From the NCBI RefSeq assembly GCF_029910095.1, contig NZ_CP094526.1:2790001-2854000 (forward strand): DNA of 64,000 nt. The letters are read 5' to 3'. Positions 8,987-18,487 of the stretch are shown here, piece by piece; within the stretch, counting starts at the first letter, position 1, and every line of letters starts with the position of its first letter. The notes under the pieces are model-generated. The model saw nothing but the letters and a program-made list of their open reading frames with translations. It did not search any database and was not told where the DNA came from. This stretch comes from Bradyrhizobium sp. ISRA464. Lineage in GTDB: Bacteria > Pseudomonadota > Alphaproteobacteria > Rhizobiales > Xanthobacteraceae. The translations under genes were made by a program, and so were the position numbers.

Positions 8987-10825
8987 ATGTGTGGTATCAC
9001 CGGCATCGTCAATCTGCGCGGCGACCCCGTGCAGCCCGCCGAGCTCTCGCAGCTGACAAGCTTGATCGCGCATCGCGGCCCGTTCGGCGAGGGGGGCTGG
9101 TTCAATGCAAAGCGAAACCTCGCTTTCGGTCACCGCCGGCTCGCGATCATCGATCCGGGTGAGGGTGGCTATCAACCGATGGTGTCCGGTGATCGCCGCC
9201 ACGTGATCGTCTACAACGGCGAGATCTATAACTTCCTCGAATTGCGCCGCGAGCTCGAGGCGAGGGGCGCAGTCTTCCGCAGTCAGTCCGATACCGAAGT
9301 GATCCTTGCCGCCTGGCAGGCATGGGGGGAGGACATGCTCCCGCGCTTCAACGGCATGTGGGCGCTCGCGATCTACGACACGACCACGGACGAATTGTTC
9401 CTGGCGCGCGACCGCTTCGGCATCAAGCCGCTGCTGTATGCACTGTCGTCCGAGCGCTTCGTGTTCGCGTCCGAGCAGCGGGCGCTGGCGCGCAGCGGCC
9501 TGGTCGAGGCGTCGATCGATACCGACGTGGCGCGGCGGTTGCTGCTCGATCCGTTCGGGATCGAAGGCAGCGAGCGGACCTTGTTTCGCCAATTGCGCCG
9601 CCTGCAGGCCGGCCACTTCATGTGGTTGCGGCAAGGGCGCATCGAGCTGCGCCGCTGGTGGCGCACCGTGGATCATCTGCCTGAGATACCGACCAGCGAA
9701 GCCGAACGCGTGGCGCGCTTTCGCGAGCTGTTTCAGGATTCCGTGGCCTTGCGCATGCGCAGTGACGTTCCTATCGGGACGTGCCTGTCCGGCGGATTCG
9801 ATTCCTCGGCGGTGATCTGCGCCATGGCGTCGCACGAGAAGGCGGGGATGGGGCCGCGTGACAGCACCGCCTGGCGCCACGCCTTCGTCGCGACATTTCC
9901 GGGCGCGATCAACGACGAGCGGCCGATGGCCGAGGAAGCGGCCGCATGGGCCGAGGTTACGCCGACCTTCCTCGAGATCGGGCGGTGCGATGCGCTCACC
10001 GACCTCGACCGGATCCTCGACGACAATGACGATGTCTACATCGGGTTGCCGAGCGCAGCATGGCTGATCTATCGCGAGCTCCGGCGCCAGAACGTCACGG
10101 TGTCGCTCGACGGCCATGGGGCGGATGAATTGATGGGGGCCTACCTGCAGGAGGGCCAATCCGCCGCCTTCCGAATCCGGAACGCGGCGGCCGCGCTCAC
10201 CTCGCGATTGCCGCTGGCGCAGCGCGGTGTCGATGTCCTGCGTGCGCAGATGATCAGGCGCCAGGGGCACTATTTCCTGCGTGGCGGCCTGTCGAACATT
10301 CCCGCGCCACTTCCGCTGGTGGCTGAGGATGACGAACTGCCGCGCGAATGGGGTGCCTTGAATCGCCGGCTCTACCGCATGTTCCACTCGACCACGCTGC
10401 CCACCATCCTGCGCAACTTCGACCGGCTCTCGATGGCTCACGGGATCGAGGTGCGAATGCCGTTCATGGACTGGCGGCTGGTGACCTACACGATGGCGTT
10501 GCCGGAAACGAGCAAGGCGGCGGATGGCTATACCAAGGTGGTGGCGCGGCAGGCGATGGCGAACCTGATGCCGGAGAGCATCCGTACGGCGCGCCGCAAG
10601 GTCGGTTTCAACTCGCCGATGCCGGAATGGCTGAACGGGCCATTATCCGGCTGGACTACGGATTTGCTCGATCGCGACGTTCCGACGTTTGCCGCAATCG
10701 TCGACGAAGCGCCGCTTCGCCAGACGGTCGACCGCTTGACCGCAGCGCAAAGTTGGGATTGGGAGACGGTCGGCCGGATCTGGCCGTATCTTAACATGAA
10801 ATGGATGTTGGCCAGGTACGCGTAA
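8987..10825 (+). CDS. asnB: glutamine-hydrolysing asparagine synthase homologue (AsnB/WbpS-like)
   Basis: 612 residues. The class II glutaminase domain begins with the catalytic Cys2 (MCGITGIV), followed by GHRRLAIID and YNGEIYNF. The synthetase domain has the pyrophosphate loop SGGFDSS at 268-274 and SLDGHGADELMGAY further on, so both halves look active. The enzyme makes an amide from a carboxylate using glutamine and ATP. Inside O-antigen clusters such homologues amidate uronic-acid residues; with wlbABC nearby, an amidated uronic acid is a reasonable inference. Plain asparagine synthesis is the alternative. It lies two bases after wzx and three before the next glycosyltransferase. Confidence 0.88.
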   Translation: MCGITGIVNLRGDPVQPAELSQLTSLIAHRGPFGEGGWFNAKRNLAFGHRRLAIIDPGEGGYQPMVSGDRRHVIVYNGEIYNFLELRRELEARGAVFRSQSDTEVILAAWQAWGEDMLPRFNGMWALAIYDTTTDELFLARDRFGIKPLLYALSSERFVFASEQRALARSGLVEASIDTDVARRLLLDPFGIEGSERTLFRQLRRLQAGHFMWLRQGRIELRRWWRTVDHLPEIPTSEAERVARFRELFQDSVALRMRSDVPIGTCLSGGFDSSAVICAMASHEKAGMGPRDSTAWRHAFVATFPGAINDERPMAEEAAAWAEVTPTFLEIGRCDALTDLDRILDDNDDVYIGLPSAAWLIYRELRRQNVTVSLDGHGADELMGAYLQEGQSAAFRIRNAAAALTSRLPLAQRGVDVLRAQMIRRQGHYFLRGGLSNIPAPLPLVAEDDELPREWGALNRRLYRMFHSTTLPTILRNFDRLSMAHGIEVRMPFMDWRLVTYTMALPETSKAADGYTKVVARQAMANLMPESIRTARRKVGFNSPMPEWLNGPLSGWTTDLLDRDVPTFAAIVDEAPLRQTVDRLTAAQSWDWETVGRIWPYLNMKWMLARYA

Positions 10826-10828
10826 CCC

Positions 10829-11917
10829 ATGCGTTTGTTTCAGAATAGCGGCCTTTACCCATCCTATCTACCGCGCCTCAACGAGCTCGCGCGGCACGCG
10901 TCGCGCTTCGAGGCGCGACGTGAGGTGTTCCTGCAGAATCGCTTCGGCGCGCCGCACATCCTCAAACCGGTGCTGGATGGTGCACCCGACGCCTTCTTCA
11001 CCAATGGCGACGATGAGGTGCTGCAGCGCCAGTGGGCGCGTGCGCAGGGGATGCCCGGGACGCCGCCGCTCGAGGCGATCCTGCTCGCGCAGATCGAGCA
11101 CCACGGAACCGAGGTGTTCTATAATCTCGATCCGGTGCGCTATCCGAGCGCGTTCGTCGCCAAGCTTCCCGGCTGCGTGAAGACCACGCTCTGCTGGCGC
11201 GCTGCGCCATCGGGCAACGCCGACCTGACTGCTTATGGCGCGGTGCTGGGAAATTTTCCCTCTATCCTGGAGTCGTGGCGCGGCAAGGGATGCCGGGCCG
11301 AGCTGTTCTTCCCTGCGGTCGATCCAGTGATGGAGCAATACGGCCATGGCGAGCGGCCGATCGACGTGGCGTTCGTCGGCGGATATTCGCGGCATCACAG
11401 CGCGCGGGGCCGGATCCTCGAGCAGGTGGCGGGTCTGGCGGGAGATCATGACCTCGTGTTCTGCCTCGACGCGTCACGGCTGACGCGCCTTGCCGAAGGC
11501 ACGATCGGCCGATTGTTGCCATTGGGGAAGCACCGGCGCCCCGATGCCATCGCCGGCATCGCGCGACCGCCGGTGTTCGGCCGGGATCTCTATGCACTGT
11601 TCGGCTCGGCGAAGATCGTGCTCAACGGTGCGATCGACATGGCAGGCACCGATCGCGGCAATATGCGCTGCTTCGAGGCCATGGGGTGTGGAGCGTTGCT
11701 GCTGTCGGATGCGGGCAGGTATCCGGACGGGATGGACCCTGGGCAGACGATCGCGATCTACGAGACAGGCGATGACTGCCTGACCCAGATCGAGAATTGC
11801 CTGCGCGACTGGGACGAAATGAAGACGAGAGCCGAGCGGGGACGGCGAGTGGTCGGAGATTTGTATGGCAAAGAGCGCCAGTGGGCTCTATTTGAAAAGC
11901 TCTTGGAGCGCCTCTAG
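10829..11917 (+). CDS. glycosyltransferase, CgeB-like (Glyco_trans_1_2)
   Basis: 362 residues. The C-terminal third has the signature of CgeB/Glyco_trans_1_2 proteins: LYALFGSAKIVLNGAIDM, TDRGNMRCFEAMGCGALLLS, then a helix-rich tail. The N-terminal half is a poorly conserved Rossmann-like domain with VAFVGGYSRHHSARG. It is soluble and probably works at the inner membrane on the growing repeat unit. It starts three bases after asnB and is followed by the methyltransferase gene with an eight-base gap, so it is part of the wzx-asnB operon. The donor sugar is unknown. Confidence 0.78.
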   Translation: MRLFQNSGLYPSYLPRLNELARHASRFEARREVFLQNRFGAPHILKPVLDGAPDAFFTNGDDEVLQRQWARAQGMPGTPPLEAILLAQIEHHGTEVFYNLDPVRYPSAFVAKLPGCVKTTLCWRAAPSGNADLTAYGAVLGNFPSILESWRGKGCRAELFFPAVDPVMEQYGHGERPIDVAFVGGYSRHHSARGRILEQVAGLAGDHDLVFCLDASRLTRLAEGTIGRLLPLGKHRRPDAIAGIARPPVFGRDLYALFGSAKIVLNGAIDMAGTDRGNMRCFEAMGCGALLLSDAGRYPDGMDPGQTIAIYETGDDCLTQIENCLRDWDEMKTRAERGRRVVGDLYGKERQWALFEKLLERL

Positions 11918-11925
11918 GAGCGGGC

Positions 11926-12780
11926 ATGCACGTTGACGGTCTGGTTTTCAGGATCAAGGAGATCGCTGACGCGGTTGCATTGCCTGTGTACTTCCTGAGA
12001 GGGCGTCGACCCTGGTCGCTCGGCTACTATACGCGCAAGAAGGCGTGCATACAGACTGCGATCGATACGGCCGCCGTTCGACCGGGGCGCCCGCTGCCTG
12101 ACGCGTTCGGCATCGCGATCGACGAGAGGGTTGTCGAATATCCATGGCTGTTCGAGCGGCTGCGCCGCGACGGCGTCGAGCTGGGGAGAATGCTCGATGC
12201 GGGTTCGACGCTGAATCATGACTACATTCTTGGCCGGCATCCGCTGCGCAAAGCAGATCTGACCATCACGACGTTGGCGCCGGAAAAGCGGTGCTATTGG
12301 TATCAGGGCTATTCCTATGTCTTCGGGGATTTTCGCAAGACGAGGTTCGAAGATGGTGTCTTCGACACCATCATCAGCATATCGACCCTGGAGCATGTCG
12401 GGCTGGACAACACGATGCTCTACACCAACGATCCGGCGAAATCAGAAGCCAACAAGCATGGCTTTGTCGATGCGATGCGCGAGTTCCGACGTATCATCGC
12501 TCCCGGCGGACGTTGCCTGATCACCGTGCCATATGGGCGGTATGAGAATTTCGACTGGTTTCAGGTCTTTGACCGGGGGATGATCCAGACCTTGATCGAT
12601 GCATTTGCGCCGTCGTCCTTTGAGCTGGAATTCTTCGGCTATGGGAAGGCGGGCTGGCGGCGGGCATCGGAGGCCGATGTTGCCAACGCGACCGCATTTG
12701 ACCCGCATAGCGGACGCGGCCGGCTCGACGACAGGGCTGGTTGCGCGCGCGCCATTGCCTGCATCGAGTTGATCAGATGA
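11926..12780 (+). CDS. class I SAM-dependent methyltransferase-like protein
   Basis: 284 residues. It has the Methyltransf_11 type core: a motif I region around MLDAGSTLNHDYIL (residues 89-102, somewhat divergent), motif post-I LTITTLAPEKRC, and the strong motif IV block FDTIISISTLEHVGLDN, followed by EFRRIIAPGGRCLITVPYG. In this cluster it probably O- or N-methylates a sugar. Its stop overlaps the start of the next acyltransferase by four bases (ATGA), which points to translational coupling. Confidence 0.75.
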   Translation: MHVDGLVFRIKEIADAVALPVYFLRGRRPWSLGYYTRKKACIQTAIDTAAVRPGRPLPDAFGIAIDERVVEYPWLFERLRRDGVELGRMLDAGSTLNHDYILGRHPLRKADLTITTLAPEKRCYWYQGYSYVFGDFRKTRFEDGVFDTIISISTLEHVGLDNTMLYTNDPAKSEANKHGFVDAMREFRRIIAPGGRCLITVPYGRYENFDWFQVFDRGMIQTLIDAFAPSSFELEFFGYGKAGWRRASEADVANATAFDPHSGRGRLDDRAGCARAIACIELIR

Positions 12781-13340
12781 ATCTCGACTACTGGCTGCAG
12801 CGGATGCTGGGGCGCGCGACCTGTCGCCTTGGGGCGCATGCCAGGCTGATGCCGACGGCACGCATCCGCAATATTCGCGGTGACCGCGACTGCATCGTCA
12901 TTGGCGCGCACAGCATTATCCGCGGCGAGCTTTTGACGTTCGCCCATGGTGGGCGGATCGAAATCGGGTCGTGGTGTTATGTCGGGGAGAATTCGCGGAT
13001 CTGGTCGGCCGGATCGGTGCGGATTGGAGACAGGGTGCTGATCGCGCATGATGTGAACGTCTTCGACAATCTGACCCATCCGGTGGACCATGTGGCGCGT
13101 CACCGGCAGATTCAGGAGATGTTTAACAAGGGCCATCCCCATCAATTGGACCTTGATGAGCGTCCTGTCATGATCAACGACGATGCCTGGATCGGGGCCG
13201 GCGCTTTCCTGATGCGAGGCGTTCAGATCGGCGCCCGCGCGGTTGTGGCCGCTGGCTCGGTTGTCACGGGGGATGTCGCGGACGACACAGTCGTCGCCGG
13301 AAACCCCGCGCGTCTGGTAAGGTCGATCCTTGAAACATAG
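12777..13340 (+). CDS. hexapeptide acyltransferase (WbbJ/maltose-O-acetyltransferase type)
   Basis: 187 residues starting at the ATG overlapping the previous stop. Left-handed beta-helix repeats (CIVIGAHSII, RIEIGSWCYVG, SVRIGDRVLIA, WIGAGAFLMRGVQIG, VVAAGSVVTGDV) end in the standard NPARLVR motif of the LacA/WbbJ group. The His-rich insert HDVNVFDNLTHPVDHVARH contains the likely catalytic and CoA-proximal histidines. It probably O-acetylates a sugar of the repeat unit or its precursor. It lies between a methyltransferase and an epimerase in one tightly packed operon. Confidence 0.83.
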   Translation: MNLDYWLQRMLGRATCRLGAHARLMPTARIRNIRGDRDCIVIGAHSIIRGELLTFAHGGRIEIGSWCYVGENSRIWSAGSVRIGDRVLIAHDVNVFDNLTHPVDHVARHRQIQEMFNKGHPHQLDLDERPVMINDDAWIGAGAFLMRGVQIGARAVVAAGSVVTGDVADDTVVAGNPARLVRSILET

Positions 13341-13353
13341 CTGGGCCAACTGC

Positions 13354-14283
13354 ATGATCACCTGGGTCACAGGCGCGAACGGGTTCATCGGCCGCTATCT
13401 CGTTCGGGAACTGGCGGCAGCGGGTCATGCGGTCCATGGCATAGGTCATGGCGCACTTGACGAAGCGGAAGCGCGCCGCCTGGGCCTGCTAACCTGGATC
13501 AACGGCGAGATCGATGCGGCCAATCTGAACGCGCTTGCGGCCGCACACGGGCTGCCTGCGCGGGTCTTTCATCTCGCTGGCGGATCGTCCGTCGGCCTGT
13601 CGATCGAGCGGCCCTTTGAGGATTTTTCCCGCACCGTCGCAAGCACCGCTCGGCTGCTAGAATGGCTGCGCGGGTCGGCACCGGACTGCGCGTTGATCGC
13701 GGCCTCGAGCGCGGCCGTCTATGGCGCCAACCACGCCGGTCCGATTCCTGAAAACGCCACTCCGGCGCCGATGTCGCCCTATGGTCAGCACAAGTTGATG
13801 ATGGAACAATTGTGCCAGAGCTACGCACGATCGTTCGGTCTCCAATGCTCCGTCGTGCGGCTGTTCTCGGTCTACGGACCGAACCTGCGTAAGCAGTTGA
13901 TCTGGGACATATGCTCTAGGTTGAGAGCAAAAGTCCCGTCGCTCAATCTCAGCGGAACCGGCCAGGAGATACGAGATTGGACTGACGTCCGCGACGTTGT
14001 CCGATTGTTGGCAGTCGTTGCGGAGCCATCGCTGCCGGGCGTTTTTCGTGTTGTTAATGGCGGCTCAGGCCGAGGCACGAGTGTGGCCGATATCGCGGAC
14101 GACTTGATTAAGCGGTGGAACGGTTGCACTATCGTGAGATATACGGGGATCGCGCGACCTGGCGACCCCGACAGCTTGCTTGCCAACGACGAGAAGCTGA
14201 GATCAATAGGATTCAGTTGGAAAATTCCGCTCGACCAGGGTCTCGGCGACTACGTGACTTGGTTCAACCGGCAGATGCTATGA
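13354..14283 (+). CDS. NAD-dependent epimerase/dehydratase (extended SDR)
   Basis: 309 residues from ATG 13354 (MITWVTGANGFIGRYLV); an upstream TTG at 13330 is in frame but would place eight odd residues before the nucleotide-binding strand. It shows the extended-SDR signature: TGANGFIG near the N-terminus, AASSAAVYG, and the catalytic Tyr and Lys in SPYGQHKLMMEQ. It acts on an NDP-sugar, as a C4 epimerase, 4,6-dehydratase or 4-reductase; the sequence alone does not decide. Its stop overlaps the next gene's ATG by four bases. Confidence 0.82.
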   Translation: MITWVTGANGFIGRYLVRELAAAGHAVHGIGHGALDEAEARRLGLLTWINGEIDAANLNALAAAHGLPARVFHLAGGSSVGLSIERPFEDFSRTVASTARLLEWLRGSAPDCALIAASSAAVYGANHAGPIPENATPAPMSPYGQHKLMMEQLCQSYARSFGLQCSVVRLFSVYGPNLRKQLIWDICSRLRAKVPSLNLSGTGQEIRDWTDVRDVVRLLAVVAEPSLPGVFRVVNGGSGRGTSVADIADDLIKRWNGCTIVRYTGIARPGDPDSLLANDEKLRSIGFSWKIPLDQGLGDYVTWFNRQML

Positions 14284-15440
14284 CGGCATCCGCTCCGATG
14301 CGCATCGCCTTCAACCATATCTCGCGTGTCCTTTGGGCAGGTGGATATAATTATCAGAGAAATCTGTTCGCAGCGCTTGCTCGCTTCCGGCCCCGCGAAT
14401 TCGTTCCAGTCGTATTTGCGGGCGAGCACGCCGACGACAGGGAGCTTGGCGAACTCGCTGCAATACCTGGCGTCCAGATCTTTCGTTCGGCAGCCTTTGA
14501 TGGGCAACCAGGTTTGGGCCAAGCGCTCGCGCTTGGCTTGGACCGCGAAGCCGCGAAATCCTTACGTGTGGCCCAAGTTGATGTCGTAGTGGAATCTGCT
14601 CGCTTCTACGGCTGGCGGCTTCCGATACCCGCGGTGGCTTGGATTCCCGACCTGCAACATCGGTCCCTGCCCAAATTGTTTCCAATGGTCGCTCGATGGC
14701 GCCGCGAGTTTGGCTTTCGAATGCAGATAGCTTCCGGCCGAACCATCATGCTCAGTAGCGAGAGCGCGTTACGTGATTTTAGAGCCTACTATCCGCGGGC
14801 CCGAAACAGCGTCTCCGTGGTCCGCTTCGCGACGCAGCCGCCTGCTGCTCTGCTCGAAATGCAGCCGTCCAAAGTCATCGCAGCCTACGGCTTGCCGGAA
14901 AAGTATTTCTATCTGCCCAATCAATTTTACCGCCACAAGAATCATCGGGTTGTCGTCGACGCGTTGACAATCCTGAAGGGACGCGGGACGGACGTGGTCG
15001 TTTGCGCGTCTGGAAGCACCGAAGATCGACGCGAGCCGGGCTATTATGAGCTTATCGATTCGGAGGTCCGCCAGCGCGGCCTAGAAGCGCACTTTCGCCA
15101 TGTTGGGATTATTCCGTTGCCTCACGTCTATGCCCTATTGAGGGCTTCGGCTGCGATGATCAATCCGTCGCGCTTCGAAGGCTGGAGCACGACAGTGGAG
15201 GAGGCGAAATCATTCGGCGTTCCGATGATTTTGTCGGATATTGAGGTGCACAGAGAACAGACGAGAGGCACTGCGCGCTATTTCGGCGTCGACGATCCGG
15301 TCGCATTGGCGGATCATCTTATGCAGGTTTCGCGAAATGCTGGCGAACTCGTTGTCCGAGGAATATTGGCGGATCAGGACGAGATCGTTAGCGAGTTTGC
15401 GACAGGCTTTGCTGCCACAATGCGTCAGGCTGTGCGATAG
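14280..15440 (+). CDS. glycosyltransferase, GT4 family
   Basis: 386 residues from the ATG overlapping the epimerase stop; the longer open frame upstream is out of context. N-terminal RIAFNHISRVLWAGGYNYQ and the C-terminal GT4 blocks KYFYLPNQFYRHKNHRVVVD and MINPSRFEGWSTTVEEAKSFG (the E-x7-E motif) are clear. It uses a nucleotide-activated sugar, probably with retention of configuration. It is the last gene of the 7.4-15.4 kb operon and is followed by a convergent membrane-protein gene. Confidence 0.85.
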   Translation: MTASAPMRIAFNHISRVLWAGGYNYQRNLFAALARFRPREFVPVVFAGEHADDRELGELAAIPGVQIFRSAAFDGQPGLGQALALGLDREAAKSLRVAQVDVVVESARFYGWRLPIPAVAWIPDLQHRSLPKLFPMVARWRREFGFRMQIASGRTIMLSSESALRDFRAYYPRARNSVSVVRFATQPPAALLEMQPSKVIAAYGLPEKYFYLPNQFYRHKNHRVVVDALTILKGRGTDVVVCASGSTEDRREPGYYELIDSEVRQRGLEAHFRHVGIIPLPHVYALLRASAAMINPSRFEGWSTTVEEAKSFGVPMILSDIEVHREQTRGTARYFGVDDPVALADHLMQVSRNAGELVVRGILADQDEIVSEFATGFAATMRQAVR

Positions 15441-15479
15441 AGTGCCCGGTAGCCATGGTCCGCACAACTGTCTTCGAGC

Positions 15480-16862
15480 CTATCGGGTGATCGGTGTTAA
15501 GTACCAGAGTAAGAAGAGCAAGAGCGCGCCGTGCGTTAGCAACACGGTCGTGAAGGGCACGTTGAGCAACAGTTGAACCAAAACGGCTCCAGAAACTAGA
15601 ACAAAGCGAGGTGGGAGATGGGCTGACGCTCGGTTTGCCAAGCCGATCACGAGCCCGCAAGCGAAAGCCGTGATGGGAGCGAATAATGGGCCAACCGATG
15701 CAATCCCTTCGGTTGCAAATAGAGATGCGTTGAAGTATCCGCCAGTCGGAAACGCCTTGTAAATTACGACAGAAATCTGCTCATTGTATGGACACGACAT
15801 TAGCGGTTTGAGTAGGCTGATCTGACAGAAATGGGTTAGCTCGTGTCTGGAGAAAAAATCGTTGTAGTAGTCCATAGCGAGCGACGGAATTGCAATCATT
15901 CGGAAGTTGACCAGCCCCAAATACGGGAGTGCGATCGTAGACGAGATCCAGTTGTGCTTGGCTAACGCAAAGAGAATTAATCCAGCCGTAAGAGGGGCGA
16001 ATAGCGACACGACAACCGCAACCCTAAGCTCAAGAATTCTCGAAAGAATTGTCATTACAACGAGCCAAATAGAAGTCAAAAGCGATATCTTGCTCAAGGT
16101 GATGGGGTAGAGCGCGAGGAGGAGGAGGAGCGCCACGGCAGCTCGCCAAGGTTTCCCTAGCTCCACTGAGCACGCAAAAGCAAACGGCAGCAGGGCACCG
16201 CTCGCAATACCTATCATATAATTCACTGCCCTCGGGGTCCGGAGAGTCTCACGGTAGTCGTAGATGTGCTCGATGGAGACGATCCTGAAATCGTAGGCTG
16301 CGCCGATCAATACCGCCGCTAACCCAAATACCAGGATAGCGTCGATAAGCCGATCAACGTCGCGAGCTGAGAGCATGCGGGGTTGCGGCAGAGGCGATCG
16401 TATGAAGAGCGCCGGCAGAATAAACGCGGTTGCCGAAGCGGCAGCGGAAAGTCCGCTCGAGATATGATTATAGGTGAATACCGAGAACTGGTTGAGCCAG
16501 AGATAGCCTGCAATCATCATGAAGAGATAGAATCCGGCGAAGTAACCAAAGCTGAACTCGGCATAGACGAAGCAAACCGCGATCACCGCAAAGGCTGCCA
16601 CAACGGCGCTTGCCCACGGGAGGCCATCCCATTGGAACAGAATATGGTAGGCGGCATAAAGTTGTGCGACGCATGCAAGCGATCCGCACATTGCCGCAAC
16701 ATATAGAAGGAGTAGGGCTGCTAATTTGCAGCGCTCTGTCGTCAGGCCTCGACTGATTCCACGCACGTTGTGTCTCCGCAGCAATGCTTGACGGCAATAG
16801 AAAGTCGGATACAGCACCCACAAAGCGTGTGCAACGACTGGGCAACTGCTATCTGCAATCAT
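15480..16862 (-). CDS. polytopic membrane protein, candidate Wzy O-antigen polymerase
   Basis: 460 residues with about 11-12 predicted membrane helices (for example LAALLLLYVAAMCGSLACVA, GLILFALA, VLVQLLLNVPFTTVLLTHGA) and a large loop around residues 300-370. There is no conserved motif I can point to, which is usual for Wzy. The size, topology and position beside Wzx and glycosyltransferases make a polymerase the best guess; an O-antigen ligase is possible. The DNA is AT-richer than neighbouring genes, as is common for horizontally exchanged serotype genes. The exact start is uncertain. Confidence 0.55.
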   Translation of the reverse strand: MIADSSCPVVAHALWVLYPTFYCRQALLRRHNVRGISRGLTTERCKLAALLLLYVAAMCGSLACVAQLYAAYHILFQWDGLPWASAVVAAFAVIAVCFVYAEFSFGYFAGFYLFMMIAGYLWLNQFSVFTYNHISSGLSAAASATAFILPALFIRSPLPQPRMLSARDVDRLIDAILVFGLAAVLIGAAYDFRIVSIEHIYDYRETLRTPRAVNYMIGIASGALLPFAFACSVELGKPWRAAVALLLLLALYPITLSKISLLTSIWLVVMTILSRILELRVAVVVSLFAPLTAGLILFALAKHNWISSTIALPYLGLVNFRMIAIPSLAMDYYNDFFSRHELTHFCQISLLKPLMSCPYNEQISVVIYKAFPTGGYFNASLFATEGIASVGPLFAPITAFACGLVIGLANRASAHLPPRFVLVSGAVLVQLLLNVPFTTVLLTHGALLLFLLWYLTPITR

Positions 16863-17425
16863 GCCTCGGGCTCACCAGGCGTTCAATCTCGCCTCGTTCC
16901 ACTAATTTTCTGATCAGGATTTGTTGAGCCATTGCGGTGCGCGCTACAATGTCCAGCGTGCAGCCGGTGAAATCAGAATGGATTGAATATCCCAATTGAC
17001 TGCAATATAGCGGTGGCGGTAGTAGGCTGATGTACCTGTAAGTCGCCAGGCGCTGAAGGAAGAGACTGCAAACCTTGGTGCTGACGCGGCGTAGGAGCGG
17101 GTAACGCTGTAGATTCCATGGTCGCTCTCACGGGAAGTCTGATTGTCCTCCGGGAGCCGTTTAAGCTGTGCCCTGGGCACCAACGTTGCAGCGGACCCGA
17201 AGAGCCACTTCGCAAGGCGCTCGATAGGCCCGGTACGGTTAGCGTCGTGCAGGGCATTAGCACTACGCCGGGCCCCGCTCGTGCCGCTAGTTCTGGGATT
17301 GAGCCGGCTCACATTAGCCGGTACGCCTTGTCTTGATCGAAGCTTTTCGAGTAAGGACTACATAGAACGAGCTCCGAGCCTGCGCGTTCTCTCGGCGCCG
17401 TTACCAAGTAACATAGGGCCTGCGA
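16863..17425. other. 563-bp intergenic region upstream of wlbA
   Basis: The region separates the divergent wzy candidate and wlbA, so it should contain both promoters. Short frames are present on each strand but none has a family motif or a good ribosome-binding site. I see no tRNA, no strong hairpin with a T-run and no repeat copy. Confidence 0.4.
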
Positions 17426-18487
17426 ATGATTAGATTTGGCCTGCTTGGCTGTGGTCGTATCGCCAAGCGTCACTCCGACCTTTTGGGCGGTAATCATATC
17501 GCAGGAGCGAGCCTCGTCGCCGTATGTGATCCCATTCGCTCCCGTGCGGATGCGGTTGCTGGCAAGTTTGAGATTACAGCCCACTATGCCATGGACGAGT
17601 TCCTGGCCCGCAAGGACATCGACGCGGTTGCGGTGCTGACGCCGAGTGGGCTGCATCCCGCGCATGTGATTGCCTGCGCAAAGGCCGGCAAGCATGTCGT
17701 GGTCGAGAAGCCGATGGCGTTGCGGCTGCAGGATGCCGACGACATGATACGGGCCTGTGACGAGGCCGGGGTCAAGATGTTCATCGTCAAGCAAAACCGG
17801 TTCAACGTGCCCGTAGTCAAGGCGCGCGAAGCGTTAGATGCCGGCCGCTTCGGCAAGCTCATCCTAGGGACCGTGCGCGTGCGCTGGTGCCGCGATCAGG
17901 CGTATTACGACCAAGACGATTGGCGCGGCACCTGGGCCTATGACGGTGGCGTGCTGACCAACCAGGCGAGCCACCACGTCGATATGCTGGAGTGGTTCTT
18001 CGGAGATGTTGTAAGTGTTCATGCGCGCGCCAGCACTGCGCTCGCCAGGATCGAAACGGAGGATACGGCCGTCGCAACGTTGAAGTTCCGCAATGGTGCG
18101 CTTGGGATCATTGAAGCCACCACGGCCACGCGCCCGACCGATCTCGAGGGATCGTTCTCGATCCTGGGCGAGCGGGGAACGGTCGAAATCTCCGGCTTCG
18201 CCGTCAACCAGATCCGGCACTGGCGCTTCATCGATGAGCTGCCGTCGGACAAGGACGTGGTGGAGAAGTTCTCGGTCAATCCGCCCAATGTCTACGGTTT
18301 CGGGCACCAGGCGTATTATCGCCATGTGGTCGATTGCCTGGTCAACCAGCGCTCGGCGCTGGTCGACGGGCTCGAGGGCCGCAAGAGCCTGGAGCTAATC
18401 TCGGCGCTCTACGAGTCGATCGAGACGGGTGCCGAAGTCGCGCTGCGGTTCACGCCGCGGCTGAGCCGGCTGGGAGTCGCATCGTGA
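17426..18487 (+). CDS. wlbA: Gfo/Idh/MocA oxidoreductase, UDP-GlcNAcA 3-dehydrogenase (WlbA/WbpB)
   Basis: 353 residues. The N-terminal Rossmann domain begins FGLLGCGRIAKRHSDLL and includes the family's EKP motif (Glu94-Lys95-Pro96 in VVVEKPMAL). The C-terminal alpha/beta domain holds the block GGVLTNQASHHVDMLEW with the conserved histidines. In WlbA/WbpB the enzyme oxidises C3 of UDP-N-acetylglucosaminuronic acid with NAD. It is followed by wlbB- and wlbC-type genes in overlap or near-overlap, the standard order for UDP-2,3-diacetamido-2,3-dideoxyglucuronate synthesis, which is why this subgroup was chosen over other Gfo/Idh/MocA enzymes. Confidence 0.85.
   Translation: MIRFGLLGCGRIAKRHSDLLGGNHIAGASLVAVCDPIRSRADAVAGKFEITAHYAMDEFLARKDIDAVAVLTPSGLHPAHVIACAKAGKHVVVEKPMALRLQDADDMIRACDEAGVKMFIVKQNRFNVPVVKAREALDAGRFGKLILGTVRVRWCRDQAYYDQDDWRGTWAYDGGVLTNQASHHVDMLEWFFGDVVSVHARASTALARIETEDTAVATLKFRNGALGIIEATTATRPTDLEGSFSILGERGTVEISGFAVNQIRHWRFIDELPSDKDVVEKFSVNPPNVYGFGHQAYYRHVVDCLVNQRSALVDGLEGRKSLELISALYESIETGAEVALRFTPRLSRLGVAS

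Noticed and set aside
8981..10441. Minus-strand 486-codon frame opposite asnB
   Set aside because: Antisense to a well-supported asparagine-synthase gene; no family features.
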